Of a stretch of 33,640 bases of DNA, positions 1 through 6,695 are shown piece by piece. This stretch comes from Oscillospiraceae bacterium (GTDB lineage Bacteria; Bacillota; Clostridia; Oscillospirales; Oscillospiraceae). The stretch spans positions 1 through 33,640 of the forward strand of contig SVLZ01000018.1 of NCBI GenBank assembly GCA_015067665.1, in the 5' to 3' direction. A program made the position numbers and the translations under genes. The notes under the pieces were generated by a model. It was not told the DNA's origin, did no database searches, and was given only the letters and a program-made list of their open reading frames with translations. Positions within the stretch are counted from its first letter, which is position 1. Each line of letters starts with the position of its first letter.

Positions 1-26
1 TTGCTCACTTGCGCAACCGTCATCAT
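1..26 (-). CDS. MerR-family transcriptional regulator, N-terminal end only (cut by left edge)
   Basis: Only the first eight codons and part of a ninth are present; they read MMTVAQVS, the usual opening of the MerR winged-helix domain. I place the start at 24-26 because an AGGAGG (34-39) lies 7 bases upstream; an in-frame ATG at 30-32 is too close to that site. The family call rests on this opening together with the long-spacer promoter at 49-79, which is typical of MerR-controlled or autoregulated promoters. The effector and regulon cannot be seen because the effector-binding half lies outside the window. Confidence 0.6.
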
Positions 27-48
27 ACGCATCCCTCCTCCTGGCACT

Positions 49-79
49 ATCATATACTATGACGTTACGTTAGAGTCAA
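49..79 (-). promoter_or_regulatory. MerR-type promoter with 19-bp spacer
   Basis: On the minus strand TTGACT (74-79) and TATGAT (49-54) are separated by 19 bp. The spacer begins CTAACGTAACGTCA, giving the dyad-rich CTCTAACGTAACG signature common at MerR-family operators. A 19-bp spacer is poor for sigma-70 RNA polymerase unless a MerR protein underwinds it, so this is probably an activator-dependent, autoregulated promoter of the gene at 1-26. Confidence 0.7.
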
Positions 80-86
80 GAGGTTT

Positions 87-281
87 TTATAAATTGATCA
101 CAACTTTCTTTTGACGCCTGGCTTTTTGGGCGTACTGATATGCACCGCCCCAGGAGTGGGTGATGTAGGTGACAACATAGTCGGATTGTTTGAGCATCCA
201 GTTATTGCGCCAGGAGATGGCGTAGTGTGGATGGACAGACGCAATCCCCTCCGGGAGCATGATGTACGGCGGATTCGTCAA
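87..281 (-). pseudogene. SLOG/DUF1273-like protein, C-terminal remnant
   Basis: The 64-codon frame ends with SDYVVTYITHSWGGAYQYAQ and a final VVINL, which I recognise as the end of the SLOG/DUF1273 (YpsA-like) nucleotide-binding family common in Clostridia. The intact family is roughly 150-200 residues, so the N-terminal half with the first Rossmann strand is missing. An in-frame stop (282-284) lies just upstream, and the sequence beyond it reads as a different gene fragment on the other strand. No ribosome binding site precedes the TTG or ATG candidates. It is most likely a decayed fragment left by a rearrangement. The family call is from pattern recognition, not a search. Confidence 0.6.
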
Positions 282-440
282 TTATGCAGAGAACGGGGAT
301 TTGCCATCAATATGCTGGCAAAACGTGCCGGTATCAACCAATCTACTATCGACAACATAGTTCGAGGATTAACAAAGAATCCCTCGTGTTTCCACTATGC
401 ATAAAATTGCCCTTGGGTTCTTTTCTTTCTTGGAAAACTA
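258..440 (+). pseudogene. XRE-family HTH protein fragment with a one-base frameshift
   Basis: From about 264 the frame reads VRRIRQLCRERG, then LAKRAGINQSTIDNIVRG and KNPS, the canonical helix-turn-helix of small Clostridial XRE/Cro-type regulators. At 384-387 one extra T shifts the frame and the original reading stops at 404. In the +1 frame the sequence resumes as VSTMHKIALGFFSFLEN (388-438), which matches how this family continues after KNP. No start codon with a ribosome binding site lies at the 5' end, where it abuts the SLOG remnant, and the 3' end runs into the GH78 stop codon. The gene is therefore broken at both ends and frameshifted. Confidence 0.65.
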
Positions 441-443
441 CTG

Positions 444-2585
444 TTATTGTACTATGGCATATACCTTTTCTATTGATATTTCCATTTTTACTTCCTGCGG
501 TGCCGATACCGACACATTTACCTGCTCCCCTCTTCTCTCCAAGGTGACAGAAATTTCGCCCTTTGCCGTCTGCAGCTTGCCTGCGACATAATAAAGATTT
601 TCCGGTAAATAGGGACGGATCAGCAGATCACAATACCCCGCACTACCCTTTCTTTGCTGAATGCCAAGTATTCCTGAAAACAGATGCCTGGCGGATGCGC
701 CAAACATAGGATGATTCCACGAGCCGTCACCCGACCATTTTTCCCAAAGGGTCGTTGCGCCCCGGTGCTTCATATACAGATAGGAACCCATTTTCCGGCC
801 TTCCAATAAACGCACAGCCGTTTTTCCGTACCCGTATGCAAACAACACCTCAAGCAAAATATCCGTACCCAAAAAGCCGGTATCAAAATATCCCAAGGCA
901 TCATACTTTTCTGCGATTCTCTCAACCAAGGCACCGTCCGCAAGGTTACACCAAACCGCATAAGCATCTGCACCCTGCACGCCGTCTGCAAAGCTTCCGC
1001 TCTCTGCATTATAGTATCCGTCTATAAGCGCCTCTTTGGCGCATTCTCTGAGTCGCTGCCAGTCGGCTACGTGCTCTGTTCTTTCGATCTGCTTTGCAAT
1101 TTCTTCCAAAATATATAGGCATTTAATAAAATAGCAGGTATTTACATATTCCGCAGGAATTGCGGTCTGCTCCAAGGTACACCAATCGCCTAAGCACCAG
1201 CCGCCTTCCTCTTCACGGGTGATCCGTCCGTTTTCAAGTCGCTGCGTAAGATATGTGATCCAGCGCACCATTCCGTCGAAGCACGCTTTTAGCACCTCCA
1301 CGTCTCCGTATTGCCTATAAAAAGCATAGGGCACCAGCACTATAGCGCAGCCCCAACCTCCTGGCCCACCGCCGCCACCCATAAATGGCGCAGTATGCTG
1401 CACGTGCCCTGTATGGATGTCCTGACAGTCCAAAATGTCCTGAATCCATTTTCTGTAGAATTCTCTGCTGTCGAGCAGCATCATAGCTGCTGGCGCACAG
1501 ACCTGTCCGTCTCCTGTGTAGCCAAGCCGTTCTCTGTGGGGACAATCCGACGGGAAGCTGCCGTGCATATTGCTAAGCTGAGATCTCACAAAGGCTTCAT
1601 AGAGAAAGTTAAGTCCCTCAGAATCACTTTCAAATGCAGCCGTTACCGGTGCATCACTGTGAATGACCTTAACGAGCGCAGAATTGATCTCCCCCGCAAC
1701 CGTAAAATAGCGAAAGCCCTGCCATACAAATTTCGGCTGATATGTTCGTATACTGCCGTCACTGACAAAAACATTCTCTTGAATCTGGTTTTTCCCATTG
1801 GCGCCCACGATAAAGCCGCCGGCAGAATCAAAATCCAAACGGTTCTCTCTGTCAAGCTTCTCCGCAAACTGCAGGACTATTTTTTCTCCGGCAGGCGCAG
1901 AGGTCGTAATTTCCACAACACCGCTTACGTTTTCTCCTGCATCATACAGCGCTTTTCCGTCGTAGCGGCCAATCCGCTTTGGACGGATGGTCCGAATCAC
2001 CTTATCCGGTGTGCCCATAGCAGGTGTCAACACCGTTGCGGGTGGCGATAATACGTCAACAGTGTGCATCGTACCGTCAACACAGGTCGGATCAACCGTT
2101 TCTCCGTAAAACAAGTTACTATAGCGAATCTCTGATTCCTTCCACTGCTCACTTCCGTCTGAACATAGTTCTATATCGCCTACGGATAGCTTATATACCG
2201 TTTTCAGTATCTTGCCAAAGGAAACATTTCCCTCTGCAGCTTTTTCGCTCTGGCGATACCAACCATTTCCCAATTGAATCGTAATGGTGTTTTCTCCGTC
2301 CCGAATGTAGGGGGAGACATCAAACCGGTAATAGTAAAGCCGATTTGTCGTCTTGTCCTTTAGCGGGTAGAGAAGCTGCGAAAAATCCCGGGGCTCGTAA
2401 TCGCTTACGACCGGCAAAAACAGCCAGTCCGTAATTGGTTGGTCGTTTATTCTGACTTCAAAATAGCCCAATGCCGTTATCAAAAGTGATCCCTTTTGGC
2501 CAGTCTTTCCATAAAAGCTACGGGAAATAATCGGTGAAACACAGTCCGTCTTTGTACCGATCCATTTGCATTTTTCAAAAGGCAT
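444..2585 (-). CDS. GH78 alpha-L-rhamnosidase (cytoplasmic)
   Basis: The 713-residue protein has an N-terminal beta-sandwich region (about 1-310) and an (alpha/alpha)6 barrel. The GH78 signature is intact: SFPSDCPHRERLGYTGDG at 343-360 gives Asp347, Glu352 and Asp359, spaced exactly as Asp567, Glu572 and Asp579 of Bacillus RhaB, and TLWEKW supplies the likely catalytic base Glu615. The family releases terminal alpha-L-rhamnose from pectin fragments or glycosides. There is no signal peptide, so it should act on imported oligosaccharides. At 713 residues it is shorter than many GH78 enzymes of 900-1000 and lacks extra N-terminal modules. It has its own promoter (2662-2690) and is separated from the main operon by two terminators, but fits the same substrate. 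No clear terminator follows it. Confidence 0.9.
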   Translation of the reverse strand: MPFEKCKWIGTKTDCVSPIISRSFYGKTGQKGSLLITALGYFEVRINDQPITDWLFLPVVSDYEPRDFSQLLYPLKDKTTNRLYYYRFDVSPYIRDGENTITIQLGNGWYRQSEKAAEGNVSFGKILKTVYKLSVGDIELCSDGSEQWKESEIRYSNLFYGETVDPTCVDGTMHTVDVLSPPATVLTPAMGTPDKVIRTIRPKRIGRYDGKALYDAGENVSGVVEITTSAPAGEKIVLQFAEKLDRENRLDFDSAGGFIVGANGKNQIQENVFVSDGSIRTYQPKFVWQGFRYFTVAGEINSALVKVIHSDAPVTAAFESDSEGLNFLYEAFVRSQLSNMHGSFPSDCPHRERLGYTGDGQVCAPAAMMLLDSREFYRKWIQDILDCQDIHTGHVQHTAPFMGGGGGPGGWGCAIVLVPYAFYRQYGDVEVLKACFDGMVRWITYLTQRLENGRITREEEGGWCLGDWCTLEQTAIPAEYVNTCYFIKCLYILEEIAKQIERTEHVADWQRLRECAKEALIDGYYNAESGSFADGVQGADAYAVWCNLADGALVERIAEKYDALGYFDTGFLGTDILLEVLFAYGYGKTAVRLLEGRKMGSYLYMKHRGATTLWEKWSGDGSWNHPMFGASARHLFSGILGIQQRKGSAGYCDLLIRPYLPENLYYVAGKLQTAKGEISVTLERRGEQVNVSVSAPQEVKMEISIEKVYAIVQ

Positions 2586-2661
2586 ACTGCCTACCCCCTG
2601 CCTTTCATCAGGAAATGATTGCGATCATTACGCAAGCATACTTTTTGCGGTTTCTCTCCTT

Positions 2662-2690
2662 ATTTTAGGGCATCTGGCAGCCATAGTCAA
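2662..2690 (-). promoter_or_regulatory. Promoter of the GH78 gene
   Basis: TTGACT (2685-2690), a 17-bp spacer and TAAAAT (2662-2667) form a near-consensus sigma-A promoter. It leaves a leader of about 70 bases. The leader holds two overlapping inverted repeats, AATGAT-TGCG-ATCATT (2614-2629) and TTGCG-N7-CGCAA (2618-2634), which could be an operator downstream of the start point; that role is inferred. Confidence 0.7.
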
Positions 2691-2729
2691 CTGTTACCTC
2701 TGTCTGCACAAAAACCCATATACACAAAG

Positions 2730-2765
2730 AAAAAGTTCCGAAAAGCGCAGTTTTCGGAACTTTTT
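2730..2765. terminator. Bidirectional intrinsic terminator
   Basis: A 15-bp perfect stem (AAAAAGTTCCGAAAA pairing with TTTTCGGAACTTTTT) encloses the six-base loop GCGCAG. The T-run is present on both strands. On the minus strand it ends the HD/PHP unit and shields the GH78 promoter just downstream from read-through. Confidence 0.85.
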
Positions 2766-2794
2766 CTACTTATTGGACACCCGACGCTGCTAAC

Positions 2795-2866
2795 CTACAG
2801 AACCAAAAGAACGATACTCAGCAGAAAAAAACTGCTCTTTTGGGGTCTATACTCTCTCTTTTTCAA
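2795..2866 (-). CDS. Possible 23-residue small membrane peptide (TTG start)
   Basis: On the minus strand GAGGTGG sits 5 bases before a TTG that opens a 24-codon frame. The peptide begins MKKREYRPQKSS and continues with an unbroken hydrophobic run (FFLLSIVLLVL) to a TAG stop. A basic head followed by a hydrophobic tail is typical of single-pass small membrane proteins, or of a signal peptide whose gene has been lost. The strong terminator at 2730-2765 follows 30 bases later. A TATAAT (2917-2922) lies upstream but lacks a good -35. The coding bases also form a nested hairpin (CCAAAAG pairing with CTTTTGG, AGCAG with CTGCT), so a structured RNA is an alternative. Confidence 0.25.
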   Translation of the reverse strand: MKKREYRPQKSSFFLLSIVLLVL

Positions 2867-2955
2867 ATAAACCACCTCATTAAAAATCGTATCTGCCTGC
2901 AGACTCCGGGAGCAGAATTATATCTATGCCGTTTTCCCGTTGTTGCCGGTGGCGC

Positions 2956-3981
2956 TTATGCGTTCAGCTCGTCCACAAAATAGGCATTGGTGTTGGCAGG
3001 CTTACCGCTTTCGTCCGTCACCGTCACCCGCACGTAAATACAGTTATCTGTTACGGGTGCTTCTGCAGAGGTCAAATATTCTCCCTCCGGTGCGTGAATG
3101 GTATGCGCACGACGGGTGCCATAGGAGAATACAATGCTCTTAACCGGACCGCATGTAATATGCAGCTTTCCGTCCTCGTACCAAAGGCTCTTGATCTCCG
3201 GTCCTTGGGAGGCATAGAAATGTCCCTTTTCCAGCGCGGAAGTAATGGCGCGGTAATCCAGCTTCTCCGCCTTGATCATCGTAAAACCGCCAAAGGAGTC
3301 GCAGTTTGGGTCAGTAACATCGCGATAATTATGGTTATCGTCGGTGGCGATGCAATAGATCCGCTTGCCGCTGCGGAGCATCTCATCGTAAATAGCCGGC
3401 ACGTAATCCTCATAGCCACCCTTTACACAGCCGTAATTGCAGATTTCCATCGCGTGCATATTGTGATAGTTTATGTACTGCTCTCGCTCTTCCATAGACC
3501 AAACAGGGTGATTATAGGTAACAAAAAAGCCCTTCTCCCGTCCCTTTTTCATCATATCACTGATGCATTCAGGCGTATATACACGGACATAGTCCGCTTC
3601 TTCCTCATAAAACTGCGCCTGCTCCCGGTATTTGGGCGCATTGCCGAAGAGATAGGTTTCTCTGTGCCAGCAGACCTGCCGTAAATTGTCCGGTTCCAGC
3701 GCAATGAGACACATATGGCAGGTTTTCGTCAGGCTAAAATCACCACCCCAATACTGATTGACCTCCATTTCATAGCCGTGTAGCGGCAGGAAATTCTCAT
3801 CCGCCAGCTCGTCGTGCGGGATCATAATATCGTGGTCGGTGTAGGCAACGACAGCATATCCGTGGTCCAAATAATGCTTTTTGATCTCCTCAGGAGTTAA
3901 TTTGCCGTCGGAAATAGTGCTGTGGCAATGGAGGTTCGCTTTATAAAACTGTCCGTTTTCAGGCAATAAATACTTTTTCAT
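2956..3981 (-). CDS. PHP-domain phosphoesterase
   Basis: The protein carries the metal-binding set of the polymerase-and-histidinol-phosphatase (PHP) fold. Numbered from ATG-AAA, HCH at 18-20 is followed by SDG, YTDHD at 47-51, an acidic GYEME at 69-73, YNHP near 158 and ATDDNH near 212-217. PHP enzymes cleave phosphate esters with two or three metal ions; the substrate is not predictable. I start at 3981 because GAGAGGG lies 8 bases upstream, whereas the in-frame ATG at 3985-3987 is only 2 bases from it. The length is 341 residues with no export signal. The gene follows the HD hydrolase by 14 bases and its ribosome binding site overlaps that gene's end, so they are co-transcribed. The C-terminal 100 residues look like a beta-rich addition. 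Confidence 0.8.
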   Translation of the reverse strand: MKKYLLPENGQFYKANLHCHSTISDGKLTPEEIKKHYLDHGYAVVAYTDHDIMIPHDELADENFLPLHGYEMEVNQYWGGDFSLTKTCHMCLIALEPDNLRQVCWHRETYLFGNAPKYREQAQFYEEEADYVRVYTPECISDMMKKGREKGFFVTYNHPVWSMEEREQYINYHNMHAMEICNYGCVKGGYEDYVPAIYDEMLRSGKRIYCIATDDNHNYRDVTDPNCDSFGGFTMIKAEKLDYRAITSALEKGHFYASQGPEIKSLWYEDGKLHITCGPVKSIVFSYGTRRAHTIHAPEGEYLTSAEAPVTDNCIYVRVTVTDESGKPANTNAYFVDELNA

Positions 3982-3995
3982 ATACATTTCCCTCT

Positions 3996-4544
3996 CTATC
4001 GTGCGGTGATTTGCGCAGTCAATTCATAAAATAATTCTAAAAATGCGTCGGAGCAACAGGCAAAACCGGTAAAGGAAAACTCCGGCACAGAAGAAATCTC
4101 GGGAATTTCATCTGCAATTTTGGCATCCATCAAATGCAAAAACTCGTGAAGCAGGATCGCATCATCGATCTCGAATACCTGCGCTTTTTCCGCTTCTGTC
4201 AAAGGCGTCCCCAAATAGAGGTTCCACAGCAGCTCCTGTAGCGGCTCCTCGATCTCCTTGTATTTGGGCAGCTCTGCCTTTACCGGACGGGTCACATCTG
4301 AAAGATAGGCCTCACTGGCATCGTGGAGCAGGCAGGCAAGCTGCAGCCGTGGACCATACCCCCTTGCTTTTGCTTCCTTTGCGCAGTTGATACAGTGCTG
4401 TCCCACCGAATAGAAGCTTCGAAAATGCCCATTCGCCCGGCAGAGCATAGACAGGGCGTGGGCAATATCCCGAATGTCGATCCGTTCTGTCTTTGGGCGC
4501 AGCGGATCAAACATTTTCTTTGTATAGGTCATAATTTCGCTCAT
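3996..4544 (-). CDS. HD-domain hydrolase, YfdR/YfbR-like (probable nucleotidase)
   Basis: The 182-residue protein matches the YfdR-like branch of HD hydrolases: an N-terminal DIRDIAHALSMLCRANGH, then YSVGQH near 45-50, the HD pair LLHDASEAY near 72-80, DVTRPVKAELP, and a later Asp in EIDDAILLHEF near 127. Members dephosphorylate nucleoside monophosphates or related phosphoesters with a divalent metal. The start is set at 4544 (ATG-AGC), with a GGGGGTG about 6 bases upstream; the ATG at 4557-4559 overlaps that site and has none of its own. It has a dedicated promoter (4575-4603) and leads a two-gene unit with the PHP gene. Pairing two phosphohydrolases suggests housecleaning of phosphorylated metabolites, which is inference. 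Confidence 0.8.
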   Translation of the reverse strand: MSEIMTYTKKMFDPLRPKTERIDIRDIAHALSMLCRANGHFRSFYSVGQHCINCAKEAKARGYGPRLQLACLLHDASEAYLSDVTRPVKAELPKYKEIEEPLQELLWNLYLGTPLTEAEKAQVFEIDDAILLHEFLHLMDAKIADEIPEISSVPEFSFTGFACCSDAFLELFYELTAQITAR

Positions 4545-4574
4545 AAAGCACACCCCCATTTTCTCTATAGGTAT

Positions 4575-4603
4575 ATATTACTCCCAAAAAAACCATAGGT
4601 CAA
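4575..4603 (-). promoter_or_regulatory. Promoter of the HD/PHP unit
   Basis: TTGACC (4598-4603), a 17-bp spacer and TAATAT (4575-4580) lie directly downstream of the operon terminator. The -35 box begins immediately after the terminator T-run, so the two elements are packed end to end. Confidence 0.75.
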
Positions 4604-4634
4604 GAAAAAACGTCCTGCCAAATGGCAGGACGTT
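4604..4634 (-). terminator. Intrinsic terminator of the glycan operon
   Basis: An 11-bp perfect stem (AACGTCCTGCC pairing with GGCAGGACGTT) with a four-base loop is followed on the minus strand by a T-run. It lies 10 bases past the stop of the last operon gene and marks the 3' end of the long transcript. Confidence 0.9.
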
Positions 4635-4643
4635 CAGGCTTAT

Positions 4644-6677
4644 TTACTGTTTCTTGCCGTAGAGCAAATAGTACTGGAAACCACCGAATTTCAGCTCTGC
4701 CTTGCCGTTATCGCAGACAGTCTCTCCGGTCATTTTGTTCTCCAAGCTCCCTACCCCAAGGGCGGTAAAATCAAGGGTCACATCCCCGGCAAAATCCATC
4801 GACACGCTGGAACAAACTGCCAGCACTTCCCGATCTGTTTCGTAGTAGCTGACTTTAATGCCACTATCGGAAATCTTCACATCGTGGTCGTGGAAATAAG
4901 GCCGCCACTGGGCTTCCTCCAAGGGGAAAGCATCGAAAATATCCCAAAGCTTAGAGGTTTCCTCCAAGGGCTCACTGATGTCCACAGGCTTGGGCATCGA
5001 ATTATGCAGCAGTGCCATAGAAATCGCATTGCTGTATGTCCATACAGGCGGTTCAGAATAGCAGAGAGAATATACGGGAATACCCAAATTTACGCCGGTA
5101 TACAGTGCCCGCAGATGACCCTCCGGCATCTCGCGGATCGTACCGTGCATCAGCAGATTTTGGAAATTCTCGCCCTCCCAAAAAGCGGTGCAGTAGTTGA
5201 TGCCCGGAAGAGTCATACTACCATAGCCGTGGCAATTCAGCACACCGCCACGGGCTTTCACAAAGTGATACAGTTCCTTGACCGTCTTACGTACACCGGG
5301 ACTGGAGAAGGTGGGGACAATTTTGCCGTTGTGGACGTAGCCACAGCCGTGCTCCAAATTACCGCATGGGAATGCGCCCAGCATACTGTCGATATAGATA
5401 CCGTCCAAATCGTATTCTTCTACGATTTTCTTAACACCCTCACGGAAGATCTCTCCCCAAGGGCCGTTTTGACAGATACGCAGGGCCCTTTGTGCCGGCC
5501 AGCGGTTCCAGCTGCCGGTCACCTCTTCATCCGGTTTGGGATAAGCCAGCAGCTTTCTGCCGTACTGGGCAAAGTAAGGTGACAGTGAAGAGACCTCAAA
5601 GCCGAAATAAGGCACTACCTTTATGCCACGCTTATGGCACTCGGAGACAATGTAACGCAGCCGTTTTGCGGTGCGGTCAGTGAGAATAGGCGAATTTTGC
5701 ATATCGTTCCATTTCTCGTGGATATATAGCGTCTTGACACCCAGCCGCTGCAATCTGTCAAAGCCGATCTCCTCGCTTCCCTCCACTACGGGGCCTGCAA
5801 AAAATTCCTCGTAGTTGGTGGCAATTTTCTTGAAGCAGTCCACATGGAAGCTGCGCTCGGTAAAGGGACGCTTGGGCAGCTCTCGGACAGGTGTTGCCAT
5901 AAAGCCAAACTTGAAGGTCACTGGCACAAGGCGGTCAGCGATCTCCACATCCTTACAGGATTCGCCCCAAGACTCCGGTGTGCCGTCCAGGAAATGAATA
6001 CGAATCACATAGGCATTTTCGGTTTCTATCACCTCAATGACCCGTTTTTCGTCCGCGATATTCCAACCCTCATTGGTTGTAAAGAAGGCGCCAAGGCCAA
6101 CCTTTTCACCGCACAGCAGTACCTGCGCGGCAAATTCCGATTGGAAGCCGCCCTTGGGGATAAAATCACAGAAGGAAAGCTCTCTGGGCATATTTGCCGG
6201 GAAATCGCCGGTCAGCTTGGTATCCGGGGGAACATGATAAAATTGCACCGCATCCTTACGGACGGGAATGTCCAGATAGAAATGCTCCACTGTGCGCTCC
6301 CGGTATTCCTTGGGCTCTAAGCCGAAAATCTGACGTACCGTAAAGCCTCTGGGCATCAAAGACACATTGGCAAAGGTACAGCCGTCCTCCTCGGTGGTAA
6401 TGCAGGTGTTGATATAAAAGAGGCTGCTTTCGGTGGTAGCTACCAAGGTGCAGCTATCCTCCTGATAGGTGGTCGGCAGCACAGTCGCGGGGGTAAAGAC
6501 CATTTCTTCTCCGTTGGATTTCAGAGAGAAGGTCATAGGACCTGCCAGCAGTTCTTGCCCTTGAGAAAGGACAGAGGAAGGCAGCACCGTGCCATCATAG
6601 GTATAGGTACGGCCATAAGAATATACCCGCACAACGTTTTCTTTTTCTTCTAAGTAGGGAAATTTCATTTCTTCCAT
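4644..6677 (-). CDS. Putative TIM-barrel glycoside hydrolase, DUF6067-like
   Basis: The 677-residue protein has an N-terminal beta-sandwich-like region (about 1-250), the linker ATPVRELPKRPF (261-272), and a barrel with LYIHEKWNDMQ (317-327), CHKRGIKVVPYFGFE (347-361), DLDGIYIDSM (423-432) and FWEGENF (499-505). This order resembles DUF6067-type hydrolases, distant relatives of GH-D/GH123-like barrels. Asp430 and Glu501 are candidate catalytic acids by position. There is no signal peptide, so it acts in the cytoplasm. It is the last operon gene, 18 bases after the DUF5107 gene, with GGGGAGG before the ATG and a terminator 10 bases after the stop. The bond cleaved is unknown, and the family placement is from memory of motifs. 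Confidence 0.65.
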   Translation of the reverse strand: MEEMKFPYLEEKENVVRVYSYGRTYTYDGTVLPSSVLSQGQELLAGPMTFSLKSNGEEMVFTPATVLPTTYQEDSCTLVATTESSLFYINTCITTEEDGCTFANVSLMPRGFTVRQIFGLEPKEYRERTVEHFYLDIPVRKDAVQFYHVPPDTKLTGDFPANMPRELSFCDFIPKGGFQSEFAAQVLLCGEKVGLGAFFTTNEGWNIADEKRVIEVIETENAYVIRIHFLDGTPESWGESCKDVEIADRLVPVTFKFGFMATPVRELPKRPFTERSFHVDCFKKIATNYEEFFAGPVVEGSEEIGFDRLQRLGVKTLYIHEKWNDMQNSPILTDRTAKRLRYIVSECHKRGIKVVPYFGFEVSSLSPYFAQYGRKLLAYPKPDEEVTGSWNRWPAQRALRICQNGPWGEIFREGVKKIVEEYDLDGIYIDSMLGAFPCGNLEHGCGYVHNGKIVPTFSSPGVRKTVKELYHFVKARGGVLNCHGYGSMTLPGINYCTAFWEGENFQNLLMHGTIREMPEGHLRALYTGVNLGIPVYSLCYSEPPVWTYSNAISMALLHNSMPKPVDISEPLEETSKLWDIFDAFPLEEAQWRPYFHDHDVKISDSGIKVSYYETDREVLAVCSSVSMDFAGDVTLDFTALGVGSLENKMTGETVCDNGKAELKFGGFQYYLLYGKKQ

Positions 6678-6695
6678 ATTTCTCTTCCTCCCCGA

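Noticed and set aside
2566-2870. Two plus-strand frames in the intergenic region
   Set aside because: They lack ribosome binding sites and run through the terminator stem; the only plausible coding signal there is the minus-strand 23-residue frame.
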